A stretch of 64,000 nucleotides of DNA. It comes from Catellatospora coxensis (GTDB taxonomy: Bacteria; Actinomycetota; Actinomycetes; Mycobacteriales; Micromonosporaceae). Numbering within the stretch: position 1 is the first letter of the stretch; each line of letters begins with the position of its first letter. The stretch spans positions 62,001 through 126,000 of the forward strand of contig NZ_BONI01000002.1 of NCBI RefSeq assembly GCF_016862635.1, given 5' to 3'. Below the pieces are notes generated by a model that saw only the letters and a list, made by a program, of their open reading frames with translations, had not been told where the DNA came from and made no database searches. Shown here piece by piece: positions 1-8,247 of the stretch. The position numbers were made by a program, and so were the translations under genes.

Positions 1-1
1 A

Positions 2-715
2 CGCCGCCAGACCGCCTGGCTGCTGGAGACCGCCGGCATCCAGGGCCTGCTCATCGCCCCGCCCACCATCGGCGACGAGGCCGCGCGCCTCATCGACTGG
101 CTGGCCGGGCTCGACATCCCGGTGGTGTTCCTCGAACGCACCGCCACCGTCGGCCTGTATCAGGAGCACGTCGAGTCCGTCTCCACCGACCACGCGTTCG
201 GCGCGAGCCTGGCCGTGCGTCACCTGGCCGCGCGCGGCCACCGCCGGGTCGGTTTCCTGGCCTCGGCCAGCAGCCCGCACACCCCCGCCGTACGGCGCGG
301 CTGGCAGCAGACCGTCACCGCGATCGGCCTCGAACCCGACGCCCCCGAGCTGATCAGCCCCGATCACCGCGACCCGCGCTGGGACGACGAGATCGACCGC
401 GGCATCGACGCCTGGCTGGCCAGTGGCACGACCGCGCTGCTGGCGCACTCCGACCGGGAGGCGATCTCGCTGGTCGCCCGCTGCGAGGAGCGCGGCATCC
501 GGGTCCCGGACGACCTCGCCGTCGTGGCGTTCGACGACGAGGTGGCGGGCCTGGCCAACCCGGCGCTGAGCGCGGTCCGGCCGGCGAAGTACACCATCGG
601 CGAGAGCGCGATGCAGCTGCTGTCCAAACGCCTGCAGGACCCGGCGCGGCCGGTGCACCGGGTGCTGATCAGCCCGCAGCTGATCGTGCGCGACTCCAGC
701 GGCCCGCGCGGCTGA
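2..715 (+). CDS. LacI-family transcriptional regulator, C-terminal part (5' end outside window)
   Basis: The frame is open from the first bases of the window, so the N-terminal DNA-binding domain lies upstream. What is visible is the periplasmic-binding-protein-like effector domain of LacI/GalR regulators. It includes the stretch 'HLAARGHRRVGFLA', the segment 'VPDDLAVVAFDDE' that precedes the ligand-pocket region, and the closing 'LISPQLIVRDSS', which is typical of the family's C-terminus. The gene ends 8 bp before a heparinase-like gene on the same strand, so it probably controls that enzyme or a sugar operon extending left of the window. The effector cannot be read from this part. Confidence 0.9.
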   Translation, partial: RRQTAWLLETAGIQGLLIAPPTIGDEAARLIDWLAGLDIPVVFLERTATVGLYQEHVESVSTDHAFGASLAVRHLAARGHRRVGFLASASSPHTPAVRRGWQQTVTAIGLEPDAPELISPDHRDPRWDDEIDRGIDAWLASGTTALLAHSDREAISLVARCEERGIRVPDDLAVVAFDDEVAGLANPALSAVRPAKYTIGESAMQLLSKRLQDPARPVHRVLISPQLIVRDSSGPRG

Positions 716-723
716 CGGCCGCG

Positions 724-2391
724 ATGACCGGCAGCGCCCTTCCCCGCCCGGCGGGCGAGCTGACCTCGCTGCTGCGCGACATCCGCGCCGCGGCCGCCGA
801 CGACACGATGCCCGAACTGGGCTACCGCGCCTACCGCGACTACTTCGACACCGGCAACCGCCTGCGGTACGAGCGGCGCTACTTCCGCCGCCGCGCCCGG
901 CTGGCCGCCCGCGCCGCCCAGGCGCTGCTCGACCCGGACACCGACCTCGGGCCGCTGTCGGACACCCTGTGGTCGGTCTGCGACGAGTACACCTGGGCGC
1001 TGCCCGCGCACGTGCGCCACAGCGCCGACCAGGACCGCGGGCCCGAGCAGTGCCTGGACCTGTTCGCCGCGGAGACCGCGCACACCCTCGCCGAGACCGT
1101 GGCCGCCCTCGACGGCCGCCTCGACCGGCGCGTGGCCGACCGGGTCCGCGCCGAGGTAGAGCGCCGCGTCTTCACCCCCTACACCGACCCGCGGCCGCTG
1201 AACTGGGAGGGCTACGCCAACAACTGGGAGGCGGTGTGCGCGGGCGCGGCCGGCATGGCGGCCCTGGCGCTGCTGCGCGGCTCCCCCGCCGACGCCTCCC
1301 GGCTGGCCGCCATGCTCGACCGCAGCCGTGCGGCGATGGACCGCTACCTGGCCGGGTTCGGCGGCGACGGCGGCTGCGCCGAGGGCGTCGACTACTGGGT
1401 CTACGGCTTCGGCTACTTCGTGTACTTCGCCGAGGCGCTGCGCGAGCACACCGGCGAGGACCTGCTCGACTCGGCGAAGGTGGCCCAGATCGCGGCGTTC
1501 CCGCACCGGGTGGCGCTGGGCGGCGGCGCGTACGCCCCCTTCTCGGACGCCTCCGAGCGGCCGTGGCTGCCGGCGGGGCTGCTCACCCGGCTGGCCGAGC
1601 GGTTCGGCACCCCGCCCGCGCGGGTCGTGCCGTCCCTGCACGACGACCACTGCTACCGGTGGGGGCACCTGTCGCGCACCCTCGCCTGGTTCCGGCCGGC
1701 CCTGCCGGAGAGCGCTGTCGAGGCGACGAGTCTCCTGCCCGACCTGGCCTGGGTCGTCAGCCGGGGCCGGTTCGCGTTCGCCGCCAAGGGCGGCCACAAC
1801 GACGAGCCGCACAACCACAACGACCTGGGCCATTTCGTACTGCACACCCGCGGCCGCAGCGTGCTGGACGACCTCGGCGCGGGCGAGTACACCGCGGGCT
1901 ACTTCGGCCCCGACCGATACGACCACCTGCACCCGTCGGCGCGTGGGCACTCCGTGCCGGTCGTCGACGGGCAGGTCCAGCTGCCGGGCCCGGACCGGGT
2001 CGCGAAGGTGCTGCGCCACCACGACGACGGCGAATCGGTCTGCTTCGACCTCGACCTGACCGCGGCATACGGGGTGGCAGGGCTGCGGTCGCTGATCCGG
2101 CGGTTCCGGTGGTGGCCCGCCGGACGCCTGGAACTCGTCGACGAGATCGACACCGAGCGGGACCTGCCCGTCGAGGAGGTCTTCGTCAGCCGCCTCCAGC
2201 CGTCGCTGTCGCCCGGCTCCGCGGACTGGGACGGGCTGGTCACGCTCACGCACGGCTGCTCGGGGACCGCGGTCGAGGAGGTCGTCGCCACGGACCACCA
2301 CGCCCGGCCCGACCGGGTGTTCCGGCTGACCTGCACCACGACGGCACCGGCCGGACACTCCGCCCACCGGTTCGTGTTCGAGCTCAGGTAG
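724..2391 (+). CDS. heparinase II/III family protein
   Basis: A 555-residue protein with the two-part layout of heparinase II/III-like polysaccharide lyases: an alpha-helical toroid in the first 330 or so residues and a beta-sheet domain after it. The conserved core 'NDEPHNHNDLGHF' followed by 'SVLDDLGAGEYT' and a Tyr-rich turn is the family's signature; the His and Tyr residues there are candidate catalytic or metal-contacting positions. No signal peptide is visible, so it may be cytoplasmic and act on imported oligosaccharides. It directly follows the LacI-type regulator, which suggests sugar-inducible expression. The exact substrate (uronic-acid polymer or other glycan) is not determined. 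Confidence 0.85.
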   Translation: MTGSALPRPAGELTSLLRDIRAAAADDTMPELGYRAYRDYFDTGNRLRYERRYFRRRARLAARAAQALLDPDTDLGPLSDTLWSVCDEYTWALPAHVRHSADQDRGPEQCLDLFAAETAHTLAETVAALDGRLDRRVADRVRAEVERRVFTPYTDPRPLNWEGYANNWEAVCAGAAGMAALALLRGSPADASRLAAMLDRSRAAMDRYLAGFGGDGGCAEGVDYWVYGFGYFVYFAEALREHTGEDLLDSAKVAQIAAFPHRVALGGGAYAPFSDASERPWLPAGLLTRLAERFGTPPARVVPSLHDDHCYRWGHLSRTLAWFRPALPESAVEATSLLPDLAWVVSRGRFAFAAKGGHNDEPHNHNDLGHFVLHTRGRSVLDDLGAGEYTAGYFGPDRYDHLHPSARGHSVPVVDGQVQLPGPDRVAKVLRHHDDGESVCFDLDLTAAYGVAGLRSLIRRFRWWPAGRLELVDEIDTERDLPVEEVFVSRLQPSLSPGSADWDGLVTLTHGCSGTAVEEVVATDHHARPDRVFRLTCTTTAPAGHSAHRFVFELR

Positions 2392-2527
2392 GCGCCGCCG
2401 CGTGGCAGACCAGGCTGCACCGGCCTGCCGCGGTGACGCCGCCCCCGTCCGCATGATCGGATCGGTCCGCCACGATCGGGCGGGGCCAGGGGTGCCTCGG
2501 CCAGGCTTGACGGCGAAGGGAGGCCAC

Positions 2528-3397
2528 ATGATCTCGGCACTCAACCGGCTCGTCGACCTCGTCGAGCAGCACCTCACCGAGGAGCTCGACCTCGGCCGGC
2601 TGGCCGGTTCGCTCGGCACCACCGAGTACCACCTGCGCCGGATGTTCTCGTCGCTGGCGGGCATGCCGCTGTCGGAGTACGTCCGCCGCCGCCGCATGAC
2701 CGTCGCCGCCGCCGACGTGGTGCGCGGCGAGGACGACCTGCTGGGCGTCGCGGTCCGGTACGGGTACGGCTCGACCGAGGCGTTCGGTCGCGCGTTCCGG
2801 GCCGTGCACGGGGCGAGCCCCGGCGACGTCCGCCGCGACGGCGGCCCCCTTCGCACACAACCGCAGCTCAGGTTCCGCCTGACCGTCGAAGGGAGCATCC
2901 CCATGGACACCCGCATCGTCGACCGCCCCGCGTTCCGCCTCATCGGGCACGTGGCCCGGGTTCCGCTGATCCACCACGGCGTCAACCCGCACATCCAGCA
3001 GCACATCGCCGCCCTGCCGATGGCGGAGCACGCCCGGCTGAAGGCCCTCAGCAGCGCCGAACCGGCCGGTCTGCTGCAGGTCACCGACGGCGTCGACCCC
3101 GACGCGGTCGAGGGCACCGAGCTGACCTACCTGCACGGAGTCGCCGCCGCCGCCGACACCCCCGCACCCGGCGACCTCGACGCCATCGAGGTGCCCGCCG
3201 GGCGCTGGGCGGTCTTCAGCACCTCCGGACCGCACCCGCAGGCGCTCCAGACGGCCTGGGCCGCCACCGCCACCGAGTGGTTCCCGTCCAACCCGTGGCG
3301 GCTGCGGCCCGGTCCGTCGATCGTGGCGATCCTCGACCGCGCCGCCGACTTCAGCACCGCGACCTGCGAGCTGTGGCTGCCCGTCGAAGCGGCGTGA
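2528..3397 (+). CDS. AraC-family regulator with GyrI-like effector domain
   Basis: I chose the ATG at 2528 because a GGGAGG-type ribosome binding site lies just upstream; the open frame further upstream does not look like protein. The 289-residue product begins with an AraC/XylS DNA-binding domain (about residues 1-105) containing two helix-turn-helix motifs ('LDLGRLAGSLGTTEYHLRRMF' region, then 'DLLGVAVRYGYGSTEAFGRAF'). A GyrI-like/Bacterial effector-binding domain follows from about residue 130. This architecture is known from Rob- and BmrR-like regulators that sense small hydrophobic ligands. A strong hairpin terminator follows. The target genes are unknown; the neighbouring carboxylesterase is a candidate. 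Confidence 0.88.
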   Translation: MISALNRLVDLVEQHLTEELDLGRLAGSLGTTEYHLRRMFSSLAGMPLSEYVRRRRMTVAAADVVRGEDDLLGVAVRYGYGSTEAFGRAFRAVHGASPGDVRRDGGPLRTQPQLRFRLTVEGSIPMDTRIVDRPAFRLIGHVARVPLIHHGVNPHIQQHIAALPMAEHARLKALSSAEPAGLLQVTDGVDPDAVEGTELTYLHGVAAAADTPAPGDLDAIEVPAGRWAVFSTSGPHPQALQTAWAATATEWFPSNPWRLRPGPSIVAILDRAADFSTATCELWLPVEAA

Positions 3398-3414
3398 CGG
3401 CCGCCGCGACCTGA

Positions 3415-3448
3415 GACGGCGGCCCGGCGAACCCGCCGGGCCGCCGTC
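3415..3448 (+). terminator. perfect 15-bp hairpin terminator after the AraC-type gene
   Basis: Two perfect 15-nt complementary arms (3415-3429 and 3434-3448) flank a 4-nt AACC loop, 18 nt after the AraC-type stop codon. There is no long T-run, which is common for actinobacterial intrinsic terminators. Confidence 0.8.
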
Positions 3449-3610
3449 GTGCCTCCTACGGCCAGGCGCCGGCGACGACCCTGCCGAGCCTGCCGGTGCG
3501 GTGCATCAACGGACGTCTCCGGCATATGGTGGCCTCGTCCCGTCGCGCCGCGGATCTGCCCCACGGCATGCCGTTCGACGCCGATCGCCGAAGGAAGGGC
3601 AAGGTCACCG

Positions 3611-5005
3611 GTGCCGTCTGCCACCCCCGCCCCCCGTAGACAAACGGCTGCCGCCGCAACGGCTCCGCAGGAGGTGCTGGTCGCGGTACGCGGTGGCACG
3701 CTGCGCGGGCGGCAGGAGGACGGGCTGACGGTGCTGCGCGGCGTACGGTATGCCACCGCGCCTCGGTTCTGCCCGCCGGTGCCGGAACCGGCCTGGTCCG
3801 GGGTCCGCGACGCGGTCGAGCACGGCGGGGTCAGCCCGCAGCCGCAGGCCCGGCCCGGTTCCGCCGGTGGCTGGCCCGAGATCGGCGTCCAGTCCGAGGA
3901 CTGCCTGAACCTGACCATCGTCACCCCGGCGGCCGACGGCGCACGCCGGCCGGTGCTCGTCTGGCTGCACGGCGGCTCGTACCGCTCCGGCGCCGGCTCC
4001 TGGGACCGCTACCGCACGGACCGGCTCGCCCGCGAGGGCGACGTGGTCGTGGTCAGCGTCAACTCCCGGCTCGGCGCGCTGGGCTACCTGGCCGCACCGG
4101 GCGTCTCCCCCGGCAACCTGGGCCTGCTGGACCAGCTCGAAGCCCTGCGCTGGGTCCGCGACAACGCCGCCGACCTGGGCGGCGACCCGGACAACGTCAC
4201 GCTGGTCGGGCAGTCCTCGGGCGCGCACTCGATCGCCTGCCTGCTGGGTGTGGCCTCGGCCCGGCCGCTGTTCCGCCGGGTCGTGCTGCAGAGCCCGCCA
4301 CTCGGGCTCGGCCTCGGCGGTGCGGTCGACACCGGACGGCTGGGCGAGCGCTTCCTCGCCCGGCTGGGCGGCGATCCCCAGACGGCGTCACTGGAGCAGG
4401 TGCTCGCGGCACAGCAGGCAGCCGAGCGGGACGTGTCCGGGCGCGGGTTCACCCCGGCGTACGGCCCGATCGCCGGCGCGGAGCCGCTGCCCGACGCCGA
4501 CGGCTGGGCGGCGGCCTGCCGGGCGGGGGCGGTCGACCTCGAAGTCGTCGTCGGCACCACCCGCCGCGAGATGGCGTACTTCCTCGGCGGCGGCCCGCTG
4601 TCGCAGCGGGTGCCGCTGGTCGGCCGGGCCGTCGAGAACGGCCTCATCAGCGTGTTCACCTGGACGGCGTTCACCCGGCCGACGCTGCGGTTCGCCAGGC
4701 TGCTGGCCGGAACCGGCGCGCGGGTCTTCGTGTACGGCATCGACGGCCCCGCTTCGGCGTCGCCCTACCGGGCCGGGCACTGCAGTGACCTGCCGTGGCT
4801 GCTGGGCGACGAGGCCGCCTGGGCACAGGTGCCGATGCTCGCGGGACAGCTCTGGGACGACGTGCACGAGCACGGCCGGCCGCTGCGTTCGGCGTGGCTG
4901 TCGTTCGCCGCCGGCGGTGCGGCCGCGCTGGCCGCCCACGGCTGGGCGCCCTACCAGGGCCGGCGCGCCACCGTGCACCGCTTCGGCGCGGGCCGGGGTC
5001 GCTGA
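3611..5005 (+). CDS. type B carboxylesterase (alpha/beta hydrolase)
   Basis: The start is the GTG at 3611, about 11 nt after an AAGGAAGGG ribosome binding site, giving 464 residues. The protein has the carboxylesterase type B layout: an early 'RGVRYATAPR' segment, 'SEDCLNLTIVTP', the oxyanion-hole motif 'VWLHGGSY', and the nucleophile elbow GQSSG with Ser about residue 202. A likely catalytic His lies in 'AGHCSDLPWL' at about residue 390. The family hydrolyses carboxylic esters, and actinomycete members often act on xenobiotics or secondary metabolites. No signal peptide is evident, so it is probably cytoplasmic. It is a single-gene unit convergent with the M23 gene. Confidence 0.9.
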   Translation: MPSATPAPRRQTAAAATAPQEVLVAVRGGTLRGRQEDGLTVLRGVRYATAPRFCPPVPEPAWSGVRDAVEHGGVSPQPQARPGSAGGWPEIGVQSEDCLNLTIVTPAADGARRPVLVWLHGGSYRSGAGSWDRYRTDRLAREGDVVVVSVNSRLGALGYLAAPGVSPGNLGLLDQLEALRWVRDNAADLGGDPDNVTLVGQSSGAHSIACLLGVASARPLFRRVVLQSPPLGLGLGGAVDTGRLGERFLARLGGDPQTASLEQVLAAQQAAERDVSGRGFTPAYGPIAGAEPLPDADGWAAACRAGAVDLEVVVGTTRREMAYFLGGGPLSQRVPLVGRAVENGLISVFTWTAFTRPTLRFARLLAGTGARVFVYGIDGPASASPYRAGHCSDLPWLLGDEAAWAQVPMLAGQLWDDVHEHGRPLRSAWLSFAAGGAAALAAHGWAPYQGRRATVHRFGAGRGR

Positions 5006-5018
5006 CCTCGCGACTCGG

Positions 5019-5660
5019 CTACGGCTTCGCGCCGGTGCAGTTGTTGCTGGTACGCAGGACGGTGTACTCCCGGTCGTCCTGCGTGATGCCGGACGGCGCG
5101 CCGTCGAACCAGCTCTCCACCGTCTGCAGGCCGCGGCGCTGCTCGTAGTGCAGGTGCGCCGCGCCGGAGTCGCCGGTGCTGCCGACCTTGCCGAGCTGCT
5201 GGCCCTGCTCGACGTCCTGGCCCTCCTCGACCATCGGCGGTTCGAGCAGGTGCATGTACACCGTCGTCCACCGGCCGCCGTGGTCGATCTTCACCCAGTA
5301 GCCTCCGCCGCTGCCCCGCGGGCCCTGCGGGTTGCGCTGCGTCCGCCCGCCCAGCTCGCCGTTGATCCCGGCCTCGACGACCGTGCCGCCGTAGGACGCG
5401 AGCACCGGCCGACCCCAGGACTGCCCGGACATCGGGAACATGTCGACGTCGTCCGCGCCGTGGCCGGGATAGGTGCCCAGCTGCCACTTCTCCCCGCACG
5501 CGACGGGCAGCTGGAACAGCGGGCGGGGCCCGGCCGGCCACAGCCACAGCGCCGCGCCGGCCACGACGGCGATCGCCGCGACGATGCCGAGCGTGCGCAG
5601 CACACGGGTACGTCGGCGGCGGCCGCTGAGGCGTTTGCTGCTGCGGTAGACGGTCGGCAC
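5019..5660 (-). CDS. membrane-anchored M23-family metallopeptidase
   Basis: A 213-residue protein whose start I place at the GTG at 5660, the first start just before the basic N-terminus; the Shine-Dalgarno signal is weak. A positive stretch (RRRRTR) is followed by one hydrophobic segment (about residues 21-40), consistent with a signal anchor and an extracytoplasmic domain. The C-terminal half matches LytM/M23 endopeptidases: 'YPGHGADDVDM' carries the first His/Asp ligands and 'AAHLHYE' the HxH motif. Such enzymes cleave peptidoglycan cross-bridges, although single-domain anchored forms may be regulatory. The gene lies downstream of the GH5 gene but is separated from it by a hairpin. Confidence 0.85.
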   Translation of the reverse strand: MPTVYRSSKRLSGRRRRTRVLRTLGIVAAIAVVAGAALWLWPAGPRPLFQLPVACGEKWQLGTYPGHGADDVDMFPMSGQSWGRPVLASYGGTVVEAGINGELGGRTQRNPQGPRGSGGGYWVKIDHGGRWTTVYMHLLEPPMVEEGQDVEQGQQLGKVGSTGDSGAAHLHYEQRRGLQTVESWFDGAPSGITQDDREYTVLRTSNNCTGAKP

Positions 5661-5755
5661 GCACCGAGCATGCCAGGCCCTGGCAAGGCCGTGTGCCCGG
5701 TCGCGGCCCACCCGGCGGGGCCGATCGGCCTGCGCCGATGCCGCCCGACGGCATG

Positions 5756-5787
5756 GAGCCGGGCCGGGGTGACGCCCGACCCGGCTC
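5756..5787 (-). terminator. hairpin terminator after the GH5 gene
   Basis: A near-perfect GC stem is formed by GAGCCGGGC... and its complement ...CCCGGCTC around a short loop. It lies immediately after the GH5 stop codon (5801) and before the M23 start at 5660. Confidence 0.65.
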
Positions 5788-5800
5788 CAAACGTCGGTGA

Positions 5801-7201
5801 TCAGCTCGCGGTGCAGGTCACCGCGGGAATTCCGTTCGTGCCGTTCCACGAGCCGAGGAAGCCGAAGTTCGTGCTCGCCCCGGCGGACAGGCTGCCGTTG
5901 TAGCTCACGTTGCGGGCGGTCACCGCCGATCCGCTGCTGGTCACCGTGGCGCTCCAGGCCTGGGTGACGGTCTGGCCGTTGGCGTAGGTCCAGGTCACCG
6001 TCCAGCTGGTGATCGCCGACGCGCCGGCGGTCACCTTCACGTCGGCCTGGAAGCCGCCGGGCCACTGGCCCACGACCGAGTACGCGGCGGTGCAGCCGCG
6101 CCCGCTCGGCGACGGCGGCACGCTCGGCGATGGCGAGGTGCTCGGCGAGGCCGACGGGCGCGGCGACGCGGAGGCGCTGGGCGACGCCGACGGGCGCGGG
6201 GACGCCGAGGCGGTCGGCGACGGCGTGCCGCCGAAGATGGTGGCCTCCTTCGCGGTGGCCTTGATGCCGTTGGGGCCGTTGAAGATCCGCAGGCCCCACG
6301 TGGTGAGCTGCGCGGGGTCGAAGTTGACGGTCATGTCCAGGTACGGGTCGTTGTTGCCGGCCCAGGACCAGCCGAGGTAGCCCAGGCCGCGCGCGTTGGC
6401 CTCGGCGATCAGGGTCTGGTCGTCGACGTTGCTGGACGAGCGCTGCCACCCGAACTCGCCGATGACCAGCGGCCAGCCGTTGTTCTGGAACCGGTCGAGG
6501 TAGTCGCGGATCGCGGTGGCGGTGTTGAACACGTCGTACATGTGGATCGACAGCACCGTGTTGCGCTGGGTGTCGGCGTTGAGCACCGTCTGGGCGTTGT
6601 CGCGCATGACGTACTGCCAGTCCTGGCCCCAGTTCGGCGCGTCGACCATCAGCAGGTGCTGGAAGCCGTTGGTGCGCATCTTCTGGATCGCGGCCACCGT
6701 CGCGGCGGTCCACTGGCCGGCGTCGGTGTTGCCGATGGGCTCGTTGCCGATGTTGATGACGACGTAGTCCTCCTGGCCCACCAGCACGCTCTTCTGGCTG
6801 ATCCAGTAGTTGGCGGCCTCGTCGAGCGAGGCGGCCGCGCCGTCCTCGCCGTACCCGGTGGTGTCGTGCACCTCCAGGACGCAGATCATCCGGTTCTGCT
6901 TGCACAGCGAGATCACGTTGGCGACGTCGTTGGACGGGCCCCAGCGCTTGCCGCTGCCCAGCACGACGCGCACGGTGTTGGCGCCGGCGGCCTTGATGTC
7001 GGCGAACGAGCTGGTCTGGCCGGTGAACCAGACGTGCTCGTGGTTGACGCCGCGCATGATGAAGTTCTGGCCGTTGGCCTCGACGATGTTGCGGCCGCTG
7101 ATGTGCAGGCCGACGGCCGCCTCAGCGGGGCTGACGGCGACGAGGATGGATGCGGTGGCCGCCAGCACGGCGACCCCGACGGATGTGAGCAGTCTTTTCA
7201 T
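5801..7201 (-). CDS. secreted GH5 endo-glycanase (mannanase/cellulase type) with CBM2
   Basis: A 466-residue secreted modular enzyme. Residues 1-29 form a signal peptide ending in AEA. Residues 30-325 form a GH5 TIM barrel with acid/base Glu154 in 'NIGNEP' and nucleophile Glu249 in 'IGEFGW'. A Ser/Pro/Ala linker of about 35 residues follows, then a C-terminal cellulose-binding CBM2 (about residues 366-466, 'AYSVVGQWPGGFQADVKV' and conserved Trp residues). The N-terminal 'GLHISGRNIVEANGQNF' resembles actinobacterial GH5 beta-mannanases (GH5_8-like), so mannan or glucomannan is the preferred substrate guess; cellulose is possible. It starts divergently from the VOC gene and ends at a hairpin terminator. 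Confidence 0.9.
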   Translation of the reverse strand: MKRLLTSVGVAVLAATASILVAVSPAEAAVGLHISGRNIVEANGQNFIMRGVNHEHVWFTGQTSSFADIKAAGANTVRVVLGSGKRWGPSNDVANVISLCKQNRMICVLEVHDTTGYGEDGAAASLDEAANYWISQKSVLVGQEDYVVINIGNEPIGNTDAGQWTAATVAAIQKMRTNGFQHLLMVDAPNWGQDWQYVMRDNAQTVLNADTQRNTVLSIHMYDVFNTATAIRDYLDRFQNNGWPLVIGEFGWQRSSSNVDDQTLIAEANARGLGYLGWSWAGNNDPYLDMTVNFDPAQLTTWGLRIFNGPNGIKATAKEATIFGGTPSPTASASPRPSASPSASASPRPSASPSTSPSPSVPPSPSGRGCTAAYSVVGQWPGGFQADVKVTAGASAITSWTVTWTYANGQTVTQAWSATVTSSGSAVTARNVSYNGSLSAGASTNFGFLGSWNGTNGIPAVTCTAS

Positions 7202-7382
7202 GACCTACCTCTGGAGGAGGCCCCAGACAGGGGCGGATCGCGTCATGCCCGCAGGCGTGTATGCCTGATCGCTGATCGCTGCCCTGGCCCATCCGCGCGT
7301 CGGTCAGCGTATGCGCATTCGTCGGTACGTGCAACTAATGCAAGCCGGGCCCGACGGCCCCGCGGCACGCGATGATCGGGGC

Positions 7383-7769
7383 ATGGAGGTTCTCAGCAGC
7401 CGCGTCCTGATCCGCCCGGCCGACCTGGAGTCGTCGCTGCGCTTCTACCGCGACGTGCTCGGACTGGCGGTGTACCGCGAGTTCGGGCCGCCTGACCATC
7501 CCGGCGTGGTGTTCTTCCTCGGGCAGGGGCTGCTGGAGGTGTCAGGCCGGTCCGACATCGGACCCGCCGGGCCGGTCCGGATCTGGCTGCAGGTCCGCGA
7601 CCTGGGTGCGGAGCACGAGCGGCTCGTCGGGCTGGGCGCGGTGATCGTGCGTGAGCCGCGGCGCGAGTTCTGGGGGCTCGACGAGATGTGGATCGAGGAT
7701 CCGGACGGGGTGCCCATCGTGCTCGTCGAGGTGCCCGCCGACCATCCGCTGCGCCGCGACCAGCGCTGA
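7383..7769 (+). CDS. VOC-superfamily (glyoxalase/bleomycin-resistance-like) protein
   Basis: I use the ATG at 7383 (128 residues), since the preceding 24 codons do not resemble the family. The fold is shown by two repeated beta-alpha-beta-beta-beta units, with 'LESSLRFYRDVLGL' at the start and 'WIEDPDGVPIVLVEV' near the end; the terminal Glu of the latter is a usual metal ligand. VOC proteins include glyoxalases, dioxygenases and antibiotic-binding proteins, and the ligand cannot be read here. The PadR gene follows on the same strand but has its own putative promoter. Confidence 0.82.
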   Translation: MEVLSSRVLIRPADLESSLRFYRDVLGLAVYREFGPPDHPGVVFFLGQGLLEVSGRSDIGPAGPVRIWLQVRDLGAEHERLVGLGAVIVREPRREFWGLDEMWIEDPDGVPIVLVEVPADHPLRRDQR

Positions 7770-7802
7770 CGTAGCCACAGGCACCCGTCACATCGACTCT
7801 TC

Positions 7803-7836
7803 TTGCACTAGTACTTTATCTGTTACAGTACTCGAC
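7803..7836 (+). promoter_or_regulatory. putative promoter/operator of the padR-type gene
   Basis: TTGCAC (7803-7808) resembles a -35 box and TACAGT (7824-7829) a -10 box, 15 bp apart. Two identical AGTACT hexamers (7810-7815 and 7827-7832), 17 bp apart, overlap these boxes. That arrangement suits autoregulation by a dimeric PadR protein. The predicted transcription start coincides with the GTG at 7837, implying a leaderless mRNA. Confidence 0.5.
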
Positions 7837-8247
7837 GTGCCCGAGATACCTGACAGCGATACCTTCCTGGCGAGCGACGCGTTCGCCGCCGACCTCCTGC
7901 GAGGGCATACCGACACGATCGTGTTGGCGGTCCTCAGCCAGGGCGAGAGCTACGGCTTCGAGATCTTCAAGACGATCCGCGACGCCACCGGCGGCGCATA
8001 CGAGATCAAGGAAGCCACCCTCTACGCCAGCTACCGCCGCCTGCTCAAGGACGGCCTGGTCGAGGCCTACTGGGGCGACGAGACCCAGGGCGGCCGGCGC
8101 AAGTACTACCGCATCACCGACGCCGGACGCGCCGTGTACCACGACAACGTCAGCGCCTGGGAGATCACCCGAGGCCTCATCGACACCCTGCTCGAACTAG
8201 GCAAAGCCGCCCGCCCCGGCGGCACGCGACCCGGAAGGCGGCCGTGA
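7837..8247 (+). CDS. PadR-family transcriptional regulator
   Basis: The start is the GTG at 7837 (136 residues), immediately after the putative -10 box. The product is a typical winged-helix PadR protein: 'DTIVLAVLSQGESYGFEIFKTI', 'YEIKEATLYASYRRLLKDGLVEAYW' (recognition helix), and the beta-wing 'GGRRKYYRITDAGR'. PadR regulators usually repress an adjacent membrane or efflux gene. Here the next gene overlaps by 4 bp (GTGA) and encodes a membrane protein with the permease-prefix domain often paired with PadR, so both are one translationally coupled unit. Confidence 0.92.
   Translation: MPEIPDSDTFLASDAFAADLLRGHTDTIVLAVLSQGESYGFEIFKTIRDATGGAYEIKEATLYASYRRLLKDGLVEAYWGDETQGGRRKYYRITDAGRAVYHDNVSAWEITRGLIDTLLELGKAARPGGTRPGRRP

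Noticed and set aside
364-3117. A 917-codon open frame on the minus strand
   Set aside because: It is antisense to the heparinase and AraC-type genes, Arg/Pro/Ala-rich and without any domain; a product of high GC codon bias.
4248-5903. 551-codon plus-strand frame overlapping the esterase
   Set aside because: It is an offset frame over the esterase C-terminus and antisense of the M23 gene, with Arg/Ser/Pro bias and no motif.
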